Shown: positions 1-11,306, numbered from the stretch's first letter. The stretch: DNA of 64,000 bases from Diphasiastrum complanatum (GCA_029204225.1 MU832188.1:1-64000); one strand, 5' to 3'. Notes: generated from the letters alone by a model not told the origin. Numbers and translations: made by a program.

Positions 1-51
1 ATTGATCTATCAAGAGAGTTGTAAATAGATCAAGCTAAATTTGAGGAGGAG
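1..51 (+). other. 3' end of an LTR retrotransposon body with polypurine tract
   Basis: The stretch ends in the purine-rich sequence TTTGAGGAGGAG directly before an LTR that opens with TGTGAAG. This is the usual position of the polypurine tract that primes plus-strand DNA synthesis. The rest of the element lies left of the window. The same tract (CTGAGGAGGAG) precedes the LTR at 10439-10924 on the other strand, and a similar one (GAAGAGGGAG) precedes the LTR of element B, so the three appear related. Confidence 0.7.
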
Positions 52-751
52 TGTGAAGAATTGCCAAAAATTGGCAAATCTAGCTTGATCAAAAACCATG
101 TAGAATAGTGTAAATTGTGTACACAAGTGGGTCCCACACATGTGAGGCCATGATGCCACATGGGAAACCCATCCTAATGTAGGTTAGTTCAAGTCAAGAG
201 AGTTGGTCATGTCTATTTGGTGGTCATCCCTACTTTATAGGACCTACACCTAAGTTTAAGGTGAAAATTTGACCAACTAGCTACCTACCAAGCATAACTC
301 TAGGAAATAGACTAGGGTTTCATTTTAGGTCAAGGAGAGTGAGTTAACTTCCTTATTACATGCTGGAAATCCACCTAACTTCAAGAAGGAAGTCGAATTT
401 GCTATGTATTCCCTCTCTCCATAGTGAGAAAAAAGAAAATTTTGGAGCTCATTGGCAATCTCAAGCTAGTTCACTATGTACATTGAGTTTTTGTGATCCA
501 AATGAAACCAAATCAATTTCTACTTGTTTCTCAGGTTGAAGGCCGTACTACAGCCTGTAGTACACACGTGTGGGCTCGGATTTCAATGTTTATCAATGCT
601 TTTGATTGTTAATGCTTGTTGTTTGTCAAATTGCCAATCTAGAGCAACTTTTTTGTGTCTAGTTTTTTGATAGATTGTTAAGCAAGCATCCAATCACTCT
701 TGTGGATCTTTTGTAGATCCATTTATGGTCCTAAAGTACAGTACTTTCACA
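52..751 (+). repeat. 3' LTR of a Copia-type element (TGTGAAG...TTTCACA)
   Basis: The 700-bp segment starts TGTGAAG and ends CTTTCACA. The last 70 bases resemble the LTR end of element B (shared GCAAGCAT..CCAA, GATC..TAGATCCA, TTTCACA in the same order). It holds CACATGTG (137-144) and ACACACGTGTG (562-572), palindromes that recur in related LTRs here. A TTTATAGG box near 235 may be the core promoter. The next bases, AACCA, fit a target duplication because they fall inside the codons of a broken Copia protease (GCA-ACC-AAT-CAC-ATG), showing that this element inserted into an older Copia. Confidence 0.7.
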
Positions 752-1620
752 AACCAATCACATGACTGTTGATTATTGTCAGACCGATTCCTCTAGATAC
801 ATTATTTTGGGAGATGGATCAAGGCATCAAGTAAGTGGAACAGGCCGACTATGGTTGTATGCCAACAATAGAGATAGGAAGCTTGACGACGTGCTATACA
901 TCCCAACACTCCAAAAGGATCTATTATTTGTCGCGATGTATGAAGGCATGAGCGTTACCTTTGTAGATGACTCATGTGAAGTGACCGAAGCAAAAAACAC
1001 ATGCATAATCACGCATGGAAAGCGCAAAGGAAACTTGTACCATTTGAAGATACTTGTTCCAACTGAATAGGCACACTGGATTCATGAGTCCATTGATATC
1101 TTGTGGCACAGAAGATTATGTCACATGAATACATGGCTTTATACAAGGCCAGTCACAATGGAGTATTTACTGGCACGATCATAAAAGATGCAAACAGTCC
1201 GAAAGACATGCAATGCTTGTAACAAAGGGAAGATGTCAAGGACACCCTTCACAAGCGACTTCATTCAAGACAACAAAGCTCTTGGAGATGATACATTATG
1301 ACATCTGCAGATGTTTTGACGTAGTCTCACTTGGAGGCTCGAAGTACCACATTACATTCATTGACGACTTAAGCAAGTTCGCTGCCGTATAATTCATGCA
1401 TAGCAAATCAGAGGCATTTGATAAGTTTACAGAGTTTGTAAACTGGGCCGAGAAATGGACTGAGAAGAAGGTGAAGCAGCTAAGAATGATAGAGGCGGAG
1501 AATACATATCCAAGCGGTTGGTCAAGTTTTGCACATGAAGACCACAGCTTACACACTGCAACACAACAGTGTGGTCGAGAGAAGGAACCGCACAATATTA
1601 AATATGTTATCTGATAAAAC
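752..1620 (+). pseudogene. Copia pol fragment: protease tail, pre-integrase, integrase N-part (H family)
   Basis: The frame at 762-1070 reads through the region after the Copia protease active site (ILGDGSRHQV, LDDVLYIPTLQKDLLF) and into GKRKGNLYHLK, typical of the GAG-pre-integrase segment. Degraded LWHRRLCHMN (zinc-binding His pair), KMSRTPF and YHITFIDDLSKF (first integrase catalytic Asp region) follow in shifted frames to about 1620, with several stops. The wording matches the copies at 48297-49435 and 25748-26060, so it is the same family. The 5' part was separated by the LTR at 52-751. It cannot encode an enzyme. Confidence 0.85.
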
Positions 1621-1622
1621 AA

Positions 1623-2384
1623 GTTTTCTAATGTAATTTCTCTTTAAACAGTCAATTACTTAGCCATCATCAATGATTTTTTCAAAATCACCGGAACTGC
1701 AAGTTTTTCGTGAATTCTCCCCCGATTTCACCTACGACGATCGTTCTAATCTTCCCCAAATCTCCGATCGAAGGAACATTGTTGTCTCCTACCATCCGGA
1801 CTGCCAATACCCTGTATGGAGTCCTCTCTCTTGAGATGCTCCGAGTGCTATTTTTCTTGGTGAAAGATGCTATCCCATAGCTCCACCGGATCGTGCATAC
1901 CTGCAACACCCTGACACTCTGATACCAAGTTGAAGTTCCGATAGAATCTAGTGCAATATGCAGATCACATCACACAATCACCATAACCACTCCTCACAAG
2001 CTCTCAAAGATGGCACAACAAAAGTTATTAGATTACAAAGAAACACTGTACATATAGAGTATCAACAAACTGCATGAAAAAGGCAGGTGTCCTAAAACTG
2101 GCCTACCATGGGCCCAACAAGGCCAAATTCGATCAACAAACTTAGGACATGCCCCTGAGTAAAGCAAGTACTGTATATAACTTTGTACAGGCTAATTTTT
2201 CCTATGTGTGGCTATTCGGCTAACCCAAGTAGCCGGCTATGGGGTCAGTGCCCGATCAATATATCCTAATGGGTCATGTCCCGATCACAACCATATACAG
2301 TAAACAAAATAGACTGTACACTAATTACATCACCACATTTAGAGCTTATACTAATGAATCAGATCACAACCTGATTTCTAGCTA
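1623..2384 (-). mobile_element. LTR end, primer site and leader of a minus-strand LTR element
   Basis: CTCTGATACCA at 1917-1927 is the minus-strand primer-binding site TGGTATCAGAG (3' end of initiator tRNA-Met). To its right, starting with TGAAGTTCC at 1931, lies about 450 bp of LTR-like sequence, which stops abruptly at an integrase fragment near 2385. To its left (1623-1916) is a leader with no recognisable Gag, only a 73-codon open frame. No homology to the LTR at 4404 is visible, so this is a separate, truncated element. Confidence 0.55.
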
Positions 2385-3346
2385 TTTTGCAGATAAGCAG
2401 GCTGTAGATATTGCTTCAGCCCAAAATTTCTTGGGTAACTGAGCATGGGACACCATGGATCGTGATGCTTCCAACAATGTTCGATTCTTTCTTTCAGCCA
2501 CTCCGTTCGGTTGTGGAATATAGCTTGTAGTGAACTGATGGTGCACGCTGCATGAAGATAGGTAGTCCACCATTTCATCAGACATATACTCTCCTCCTGA
2601 ATCAAACCACAAGGTCTTGATCTTCTGACCAGTTTGAGTCTCAACAAACTGTTTATATTCTCTGAAACAATTGAATGCTTCAGACTTGTTCTTGATGAAC
2701 ATAGTTCTGGTAAATAGTCATCAATAAAGGTGATGAAATATAAAGCTTGACACAAAGAGGACATGCTCATAGGACCACATAAATCACTATGGATTAATTC
2801 AAGAATAGACTTATCTCTTATGGCTTGTACTTTTGGAAATCTTGTTCTAGGTCATTTTCCTAGTAAGCACATTTCACAAGCAGTCTGATTTCTAATAGAG
2901 ACAACATTAATACTCATATATTTGACCAAATTATTATGATGCATGTACAAGATTGACCTCATGTTTCAATGTCCTAATCTTTGATGCCATACATGAGCAT
3001 CAAAATTATTCATAGAAGTAGTAAGTGTATATTCATAACTCAAGATATATAAATTTCCTTCTCTGTGTGTAGAGATGACTTCATTATAGTTCTTATCCAA
3101 AATGGTACATTGTTTTGAATTGAACAAGGCTCTACAGCCCGGATCAGTAAGCTTGTTGACTGACAATAAATTCTTCTTCAGTTTGGGTACGTACAGTATA
3201 GCCTTAAGCAAGGTTAATTCACCATTTGGAAGGTAGAGGCATATAGATCCTTTGCCTCCAATCTGCAATGCACTTGAGTCACTGAAGTAAACATACTTCG
3301 AATGTGCTGGTGTGAGATCTTCAAATAGGAATTTACATGGTGTCAT
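2385..3346 (-). pseudogene. Copia protease-tail / integrase fragment (element C)
   Basis: Reading right to left, 2966-3346 encodes the segment after the protease (ALQIGGKGSI, LYVPKLKKNLLSVNKL) and pre-integrase HREGNLYIL...WHQRLGH. After a break, 2382-2702 encodes the integrase core: FDSGGEYMSDEM with the second catalytic Asp, then NGVAERKNRTLLE with the catalytic Glu and FWAEAISTA. The first Asp segment (FITFIDDY) is in another frame. The reading stops at 2385, where unrelated LTR sequence begins, so integrase C-terminus, RT and RNase H are missing. Confidence 0.85.
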
Positions 3347-3507
3347 GTGTTGAGAAGCACCGGAATCGAGATACCCATGGCATATCTAATGGGTTCGTCT
3401 TGTACCATCAACGTCTTAATTTTTTCTTCTTGGGAGTTTCTGACAGAGTCAGAGCCTCCTTCTTGGTGCTGCTGCATCTTCTTTTTGGTTTCATTGTGTT
3501 TGAGAAT

Positions 3508-4283
3508 CCGACAGTCTTTGATGTTGTGATTGGATCTTTTGCAGTATCTGCAAAATAGTCTGGTCTTGTTAGGTTGTTGTTGTTGATTGTGCTATTGTTG
3601 TGGTTGCTTTGAATTTGACTGCTTAGCCTTCATCTTCATGTCCTTGAAATTCTTCTTCTTGGATTTTTGCTTATTGGAGTACAAGGCCAATGTCTTGGTA
3701 CTTGTCGTAGATAAGCTCTTTCTCTGTACTTCTTTTTGTAATAAGCTTGATGTCAGCTTTTGTAGAGATAGCGCAAGAGTATTGCTCAGAAGCAACACCA
3801 GATTGTCATAGGAGGGTGGAAGACTAGCTAGAAGAGACATCGTAGAGTCCTCTTCTGAAATAGGCGGACCTATCGTGCTAGTTGATTTAGCAACTGCTTG
3901 AACTCGTTCAAATGATCACTGACTGAGGATCCTTCGCTCATTTTTAGGGTTAGGACCTTCTTTCTCAAGAAGAGATAAGTGGATACATATGACGTTTCAT
4001 AAATGCTTGTCAAAGTGTCCCATGCTTCTTTTGAAGTGGTATAGTTTGATACATGAGCTATCCGAGTGTCTTTCAGATTCAAGGATATTATGGCAAGAGC
4101 TTTTCCACGTTTTGCTTCCCATGCTGGTAGCATTTCAGGTTCCGCTAGTTTGGCTATCAAACCATTTACGTATTCCCGTAGCTCCTTTTTGATCAAGATC
4201 ATTCTCATCTTGAATTTCCACATGTGAAAATCGTCTCCGTTGAACTTGTTGGTCAAGCGGATCTCTGAGGTTGAACCTTCCAT
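3508..4283 (-). pseudogene. Copia gag (UBN2-type) with zinc knuckle, element C
   Basis: The most likely start is ATG at 4281-4283 (MEGSTSEIRLTNKFNGDDF...WKFKM), the usual N-terminus of Copia Gag; the frame extends upstream to 4340. The helical Gag domain continues through AWDTLTSIYETS and LKMSEGSSVSDHLNEFKQL. After a stop or frameshift near 3850 it resumes at 3592-3840 (MSLLASLPPSYDNLV). A CCHC knuckle, CRYCKRSNHNIKDC, lies near 3508-3549 with all four metal ligands present. Nonsense changes and at least one frameshift make it inactive. It belongs with the pol fragment at 2385-3346. Confidence 0.85.
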
Positions 4284-4389
4284 GATGATCGATGAACAGA
4301 GATTACAAATCAGATATAAAACTAGCTCTGGAAAAAACAAAAACGTATAAGGTTCTTTATCTCAAGACTCTATCTAATCCAAAACCATG

Positions 4390-4400
4390 CCCTGATACCA
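4390..4400 (-). other. Primer-binding site of element C
   Basis: CCCTGATACCA is the complement of TGGTATCAGGG, one base from the initiator tRNA-Met type site. It lies about 110 bp 5' of the gag start and next to an LTR edge, where a primer site is expected. Confidence 0.7.
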
Positions 4401-4403
4401 CTA

Positions 4404-5100
4404 TGATGGGGTTTGATCTACTGTTCTTCTCTAGCCATAGTGGAAATGAAAGGCCATTATCCCATCAGAGAAAAGACAATGATGATAAAAGGATATTGGA
4501 TTACTTAGAGACTAAGAATGTAGAGCAATTCTAATTTGTTTAGATGTCAGTGTAGGTGTCGTAGACAACCATAGAGAATGCGAACGATTAGGCATCTGAA
4601 ACAGCCGTGGTATTCTCTGTTTCTGACAAACAGATTCTGAAAATAGAGGAGAAAAAGAGTGAGAGACATTCAAGCATTCAAGCATTCAAACATTCAACAA
4701 GAATACAATTGATGTGAAAATAGTGTTTTCGCATAAAAGGGTGTTGTAGTAACAACAATAATCAGATCACAAAACAATAGCGTGATGCGCGTGATTCTAC
4801 TTACAGAAGACAAATAATTGCTATCTTTTGAAACACTCTTGTACTCTCTCCAAATGATTACTAACTCCGAGGAGTCAGATCCTAGAAGACCGATTTTGGT
4901 CATTTATTCTCTGTAAACACATTGATCGATAATCTGATAGATCAGATAGATGTCTCTGTGTCTCTATGTCTCTCTTTGTAAGTCGTCAAATCGCTCACTT
5001 GCTTTATATAGCTGTCATAAGATCTTTAGTTATTCTAATTACAGCTTAAAAGATCATTAATAGCTCTTGTACTTGATCCGTATATCGGTTATTGATGGAG
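4404..5100 (-). repeat. 5' LTR of element C (right edge unresolved)
   Basis: The left edge TGATGGGG at 4404 is three bases from the primer site. On the minus strand a TATATAAAG box at about 5003-5011 marks a likely promoter, so U3 must lie to the right and may include the tandem repeats at 5171-5575. No second copy of this LTR exists in the window, so the right boundary is only a lower limit. Confidence 0.5.
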
Positions 5101-5170
5101 TGTGAAGACGTAATCAAGTACTTGAAATCTCCTTTGGTGTCCGTAAGGGCGTGAAGAAGCAGCCACATGT

Positions 5171-5575
5171 TGACTGCAAGCAAGCTCGTGTGGTGCTTTG
5201 GCGGTCCTTCTCTTCGTAGGGGCTGCAGCCATAGCCTGACCGTAGGCGTGACTAGTGTGGTGTTCCTTCGGTCAGTCCACTTCGCATTGTGACCGTAGGC
5301 GTTGCATGCAGTTCTCTTCGGTCAGTCTATCGTTCGGTCACTTCGTAGGTGACCGCAAGTGATAACTTGCGGTGTCTTGGCGATGCTTCGGGGTAAGCTG
5401 CAGTCTTCGCATGTTGACCACAAGTGATGACTTTGTGGTTTCCTCCGGTCTCTTATAGTTTCGCATTGGACCACAGGCTAGACACTTGCGGTGCCTTAGT
5501 GGTGCCCTATGGTGTTCCTTCGGTAAGTTGTGCCGCCACATGAAATCGCATATTGATCATAGAAGAGACTCTTGC
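5171..5575. repeat. Degenerate tandem repeat with internal inverted arms (about 7 units)
   Basis: Units start with a TGACCGYARGYG-like sequence at about 5171, 5237, 5290, 5350, 5415, 5467 and 5554, and most end near CTTCGCAT or CTTCGTAGG. Spacing is 52-87 bp. Inside a unit the opening CTGACCG is complementary to a later CGGTCAG, and GACCGCAAGTG pairs partly with CACTTGCGGT in neighbours, so single-stranded units could fold into hairpins. They are GC-richer than their surroundings. They lie upstream of the TATA box of LTR C on the minus strand. Confidence 0.6.
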
Positions 5576-5842
5576 GGTGCGGTTGTGGTTTCTGCCTGTG
5601 GAACTTTGTGTGTATTTCTACATACTGTGGGAAACTTAGTTCATTTCTCCAGATGCTTGAGACGCGTAGGAGTAAGATTAAACTCCAATAGACCCCAAGT
5701 TTCTTTTCGTCATCAGATGAGGTAGCCCGTGACTTCTTCCATAAACTTGAGTCCTTTTGTGCTTTTCGTATCTTTGGAGGAGAAGAAGTATTTATGGACG
5801 CATGTGAGCCAAAATTGGTCGATCCATACTTGGAATTTGCCG

Positions 5843-6440
5843 TCAGGGATGGCCTAATAATGCCGCTCTATAGTACACTCGAGCCACTAAAAGTTGGTCT
5901 TCAACTTTTTTGAATGCAAGGGCTGTGTTAGGATAAAAAAAGATGGGGGACAAGTGGTTGTCCCATGTGGTGGAGACACTTATCAAAAACTCTAGGTCCC
6001 GGGTGAATTCGGTTGTTGCGCGAACTATAGGATCAAGGCATGTGAGATAATATTTAGAAAATTGGATGAGAGCCCTTTTGGCGTCTACATCCGTGCCCCA
6101 TCTGTGCTCTGAGTAAATTCTTGGCCAGTTGAGTGTCTTGATGGTGATCTGGTCCAAGGGAGTACTACATTTCGCCCATTTTGACATGCACTGCCGCCAC
6201 TCAGGTTGTGGTCCCAATGCTTGAAGGCATGCCAAATCATTGCCTTTGATGTCTTTTGTCGAGAATGATACCTGCCAACTGCCACGTGCAGGCGTTGATT
6301 CTCTGTTTCCATTGCTAGGAGCTGGGCTTGGAGTGGAGCTAGCTGTTGTTGCGCCTACTGTTGAACTTCCTGGACCTTGGCGGAGGCGTCCGTCATTGAT
6401 TTGAAGATATTTTTGATGTAGCGTTGAAGACCATCTTCAG
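5843..6440 (-). pseudogene. Decayed unknown ORF with N-terminal coiled coil
   Basis: On the minus strand a Gln/Leu-rich coiled-coil-like stretch (QQLAPLQAQLLAMETENQRL) begins near 6400. After a frameshift it runs into a 130-codon open frame at 5843-6235 (ACLQALGPQPEWRQCM...TWDNHLSPIFFYP...VARVYYRAALLGHP). I do not recognise the family. Coiled coil plus basic C-terminal part recalls the extra ORF of the Gypsy element at 14488-17456, but I see no clear residue match. It may be a remnant of another element's accessory ORF. Confidence 0.35.
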
Positions 6441-6489
6441 AATTCTTCTATCGTATGCTACTTTAGCAAATTTTGAGGTACATTAGCTT

Positions 6490-6576
6490 GATGTACAAAC
6501 AATATATATGAATGGAGTAATTAGAGAAGATATGTACATGATGCAACCCGGGGGTTACGTGCTCAACAATCAGTAA
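6490..6576 (+). pseudogene. Short Copia reverse transcriptase fragment
   Basis: The frame from GATGTACAAACA reads DVQTIYMNGVIREDMYMMQP followed by GGYV. This matches the conserved Copia RT stretch D-V-K-T-A-F-L-N-G...E-D-V-Y-M-x-Q-P-x-G-F, so it contains the first RT catalytic Asp. It ends at a TAA; the rest of RT is missing and the TA microsatellite follows. Confidence 0.7.
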
Positions 6577-6601
6577 AATCATATATGTAAACTCCATAAG
6601 G

Positions 6602-6711
<110 letters not shown>

Positions 6712-7083
6712 GATCAAGACATTCATGGATCCAAGAGGTTTTGGATTTATTCCTTCTCTCTCTAAATCCCATAGTTAATAAATATTTATTCATGTTGCTG
6801 CATATTTACTCGCATTGTTGCATAGTTTGCAAGAAAAACACAAGAATCACAAAATATGTATCTACGAGATAGTCAAACTATTGAAGGAGTATCAAGTGTC
6901 GACTATCAATAGAAGCCCAAATATTCAATTTGAACAACTATCAAATCGAGCATTCTCGAACCTTCATGAACGTCAACTCCAACGAATTCAACTCCAGCTC
7001 GAATCGACAATTGTTGACTGTCTAATTAGCGTAGTGCCACTCTCAATAAAGCTTGTTACCTGTATAAACATTGTGCAACTAAC

Positions 7084-7413
7084 TTGACAATGATAGTAGC
7101 CATAATGGCTAGAAAGCAGGTTGTGATTGGCCTTCCAAGTTCCTTAACTAGCATCAATCATGTTTGTGAGTCTTGTGCTTTGTCAAAGTCACATATACTA
7201 CCTTATACTAGATCTACATCTAGATCTACAAAGCCTTTTCAAGTTGTACATTCGAACATTCATGGAATTACTACAACTAGTAATGGTGGAGCTAAGATGT
7301 ATGTAACTTTCATTGATGATTTTAGTAGGTATTGTTGGATATATCTATCAAAGAGCAAAGATAAAGTCTTATTATGGTCGAATTTATGTAAATATGAATG
7401 TATGCTTCTCTGA
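7084..7413 (+). pseudogene. Copia pre-integrase / integrase N-terminal fragment
   Basis: The frame reads VIGLPSSLTSINHVCESCAL, where CESC is the second half of the integrase HHCC zinc site, then KPFQVVHSNIHG (usually LLHTDLFGP) and MYVTFIDDFSRYCWIYLSKSK, containing the first catalytic Asp region. It ends at a stop at 7413, before the second Asp and the Glu. The preceding frame (6815-7087) may hold degenerate pre-integrase sequence. The wording differs from the H-family copies, so it is a separate Copia lineage. Confidence 0.8.
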
Positions 7414-10400
7414 ATTGTTGTATCTAATACTTATCTCATATATAATTGTTTGGACTATCTAATGCTTCTACAATCAATAGCCTAACAACTTTGTGTTTGT
7501 CTACGTAATCAATCTTATCGATTATGACAACTTCAAAGTTAGAATCAAGTAGGATTAGCCGAGTCGTTCAACTCATCATTTTGATTCAAATTTGATAGAT
7601 GTAGTTCATGCACCGAGGGGAAAGGCTTATTCCGCATACCCAATAATCACTATCAGGTCAATCGATTCCACTCCCCGATAGTATGCGCATGTCAATCCAT
7701 ACAAGTCAAACATATGTTAATTTTAAGATACGCTTTTAAAACTCATTTGTTCTCCATTGTATAAAATGTTTTACCTAGAAAATATTTTTAAATATAGTAG
7801 AAACATGTAATAAGAGTCAACAATAATATCTTTGTAAAAGTAAGAGCAAAGACACTAAATAAAATGTCTGACCAAATGCAAGTTAATAAACCCAAAGCTA
7901 CCTAATCTCGCTTTAATTTGAAACATCGATTCAAAGACGAGAACAAATTTGAGCATCAAGACACAAGATGAACATCATACATGTGTTTTAGTTTCACATA
8001 GAAAATGCAAAGACAAGCTTGTTGTTTTGTCTTTAAGGTATCAGTCATTATAGAAGCAATTTTATGTTCTTTAGAAATTTTTTAGGAATACAAATCCATT
8101 GTCCTTGACTAAAAAAATCCATTGTCCTTGTCATGGCACATTCCAAGAGAAAATAGTTACAACTTTGTCATACAAGTGTATGCTCAAATTCAAGAAAAAC
8201 ATTCGATCATTGGAGATTTTTTTGCACCATACATTTATATGGTTGTATAGAGTGAGTAAGACATCACTATTATTTTGTGATCTTTGTTATTATTTTACTA
8301 GATGTAGTAATAAGTGTAATGTGTATTTAAACATTAATCACATTACAAGCTCAAAAGAAATTTCATTGTTTGATTGCATGTTCAACATATTTGATATCCC
8401 AAACAACTACCAAGTCAACTTGAATTTGCTAGAAACATTTGTAAGAAAATATATTATTGGACGTCTTATACTCGTGAAGAAAAAAACATCACTATATCTT
8501 GCAACATATAATGATGAAAAAATATCTTATGTTGTGATTTGATGATAATATATTATCTTAAGTTGACATTCACAAGAGAAATGTGATAAGAATATTCATT
8601 TTTATGGTGCAAGGTACTCAACACGGTGCTAAAAAGATCTTTCTATGACGATGGTAAATATTAGACAAAAAAAAGTTGAATGTTTATAATAACTATTTTT
8701 ATATGAGTGTACATGAATATTGGCTTCTATAATTAAAACGTTTCCTACAAAAGACATCGATTTTTCTTTTTATTCATAGAAAAAAGAAGTTTGCTTTTCT
8801 TAGCTCAATATATTTTCAATTAACATAATTCTTTAATCGCAATCATGTGCAATATCGATCTAGTATGGAAATGTCATAAAACTTAAAATATCATGAATCT
8901 TGAGAACATTGTGGTCAAAGAATGTATTCCCCATGACCTTCAATATTTTTTCTTACTTGATTATAAAAAGAATGGTTTGATTCGAAAATCAACTGACAAT
9001 TTGAAAAAAGATTTTCCAAGACACGTGTAAACAAAACATATGATTCATGCACAAAAACATTAACATCATCTCTTTTGACATAAAACTCCAAAGACGTAGA
9101 AAAGAAAAAAATAATCTTCATATTCAATTACAACTTTTGAAGTTAGACAATAAGCCACATTAAAATCTCAATCATTTAGTGGACACTCTTTCTCTTAGCA
9201 CAAAGTACTCATAGAAACAAGGAATATGATAGTTTAACATTGTTTAAATATCATTAAATTCACTCAAAACATTTTTTTTCACAAGAATTAATTAATCAAA
9301 TTCAAGAATGTATAAAAAAAAATAAACACAAGGCATATTTTCAAGACATGCATAGAATAATGTCTAGTTGTCGTTCATGATTAGCCCTTCTCCCGTAATA
9401 CTCAAAGAAACCAATTGGCATAGGAATTTACATTCTTATTCAATGGGCTCAATGTTTGAATTGAATGCTATGTCGAAAAAAATATCAACACACATTTGTG
9501 TTTATTGTTCAAAGAAACTTTTTAATAGTAAGTAACTCTAAATACAAAAACATATATAATGTCAATTTTCACTTGTCTTTATGAGCTTGTATGATCAAGC
9601 TCAAGTGTTTTTTGTTCTATGTGATTGTGACAATATATAGCTTTCATGTTACTCAAGTTGGCATGGGCTCTCACCAGAAAAAACTTTTTGGATGCATGTA
9701 CAAGTCAACATTATACATTGAAACAAAATGAAGTTAGAATTTTGATAACTATCAATGGAAAAGTGGTAGGTCCTCATGAATCATGTATATCACTTTGTGC
9801 AAGCCAATTTTACTTGACCATAATCGTCATAGGAAATACTTGAAATATAAAATTGATACAAAACTATTATATCTATTGGCAACTATTTAATTGTTTTTTT
9901 TTTAAAACTTTACAGTTGAACCATCACGTGTATGGTTTCGCTTTCATTTCTTCTCTAGTTAGGTACAACCATAACATATGCAAAGATTCTTCTGAGATAA
10001 AAAAATCAATAAAACAATTTTTGAGAAGCTGTTTGGCTCCACCACATCTCTTAGTGTACTCCCAAAACAATAATGTTAGATAAATCTTCTTTGATCAAAT
10101 TATTAGTGTTTGAACTCAATACAAAAAAATCAAAATTTTCTCAACATTTTTCTAGGATGCATAGTTTTTACATTCTTGTGAAACATCAAATAGATTAATG
10201 ATTTGAAGATAGTTATAGCAAAACATAATACTTACTAAGAAGAAAAAGGGATCTACATCATATAAAAGATAGTCCATGTAACAATGATTATTGCTATTGA
10301 TAATGAAAAAATAAATGCTAGCATATATCACACTATCTTATTATATAAGTAATAATATGTACACATAGAATTAAGGGCATGCATCCTAACTATTATGAGG

Positions 10401-10423
10401 TGTCTCATCCTCCAAGTTTTAGC
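7414..10423. other. AT-rich region without recognisable genes
   Basis: About 3 kb of AT-rich sequence. The longest open frame (8099-8542, 147 codons, TTG start) has low-complexity codon usage and resembles nothing I know; 8915-9127 and 9646-10083 are shorter still. If the LTR at 10439-10924 serves as a 5' LTR, as its left-hand primer-like site suggests, this stretch could be the decayed body of a minus-strand element, but no Gag or Pol motif is visible. Confidence 0.5.
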
Positions 10424-10438
10424 TTGTTCTAGATACCA
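10424..10438 (-). other. Possible primer-binding site
   Basis: On the minus strand the sequence is TGGTATCTAGAACAA, which keeps TGGTATC of the Met-type primer site and then diverges. It sits at the left edge of the LTR at 10439-10924, the position expected for a minus-strand element whose body lies to the left. Confidence 0.35.
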
Positions 10439-10924
10439 AAATAGCTTCACATTAATTAACTACAAGCTGGTGTATAGGTAGAGAGTTGAGAGAAAAGTAC
10501 AAGTGATTATTAAAGCAAATAAAAGAAATTCATGCAACTAGAAGATCTACACAAGCTGGTAAGTGAAATCTAAAAAACAATTCAACTCGCTGTGTATAGA
10601 ACGAGCTCCAATAAAAAGCATATACAAAAAGTGATGGAAATCATGCTAATATGAGATGATCTCGCAGATGTGATCAATCCTTAACCTATTCTACATCTAA
10701 TTTAGACGCGTCCAATCAAAAATTGCACAGGTCCAAAGTTTTTAGATTCGAGGAAATTGATCCTAACTTATATAAACTTGCCAAATGTCCTTATCGACTC
10801 ATAATAATTGGTCTTAGAATACCTAGACCTATCCTTCACATGTGGGAATAAGCTCCACACATGTGGAATTAGTCTATGAACAATATAATCTAGTCAATCA
10901 AGCTATTATTTGCATTTTTTCACA
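10439..10924 (-). repeat. LTR of a Copia-type element, minus strand (TGTGAAAAAATGC...)
   Basis: The right edge reads TTTTTTCACA followed by CTCCTCCTCAG, which on the minus strand is CTGAGGAGGAG (purine tract) then TGTGAAAA. This is the arrangement at 40-60 on the plus strand. Two CACATGTG palindromes (about 10838 and 10859) and a GTTTATATAAG promoter-like box on the minus strand are shared features of the family. The left edge is set only by the primer-like site and is uncertain. Confidence 0.55.
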
Positions 10925-10941
10925 CTCCTCCTCAGATTAGC

Positions 10942-11306
10942 TTAATGATTCATACTTGAATCCAAGGGTTGATCTAGCTTGGTAAATGTTAGAATATTAG
11001 CCAGGAAATTTGATGTTGGTGCATGATCACCATAACCAAGATAAACTTCGTTGGTGTAGATCCACTCCCAAGTGCCTTGAAGAGCTTCACACCATCCTAG
11101 CATCATTTGTAACGAAATCTTCCATTCTTCAAGAAGATCATTGATCCCAAAGCTTGTTCTTCTTTGACGTGACTTATTATTTTTGAAAATTCTTGAGGTC
11201 TTCTTACATCACTATAATCACAACACACATCAAGACAAAACAATTTTTGGTCAGCAAGATCATGCGTGCAAAAATGACTAGTCCACAAACTAATAACGTT
11301 ATGCAT
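10942..11306 (-). pseudogene. C-terminal ORF remnant next to a polypurine tract
   Basis: A minus-strand frame of about 60 codons (LLEEWKISLQMMLGWCEALQ...TFTKLDQPLDSSMNH) ends at the TAA at 10942-10944, a few bases before the purine tract at 10925-10937. A second frame (11103-11306) gives SKIISHVKEEQALGSMIFL, so a frameshift is likely. It is not RNase H, the usual product at this place in a Copia. The location matches the unknown C-terminal domain of element B (which contains SKLVKSIKEETNGQGILDLF), so it may be a diverged relative. Confidence 0.35.

Noticed and set aside
8099-8542. 147-codon ORF in the AT-rich block
   Set aside because: TTG start, strongly AT-driven residues (Ile, Lys, Tyr, Phe, Asn), no motif and no neighbours; likely chance.
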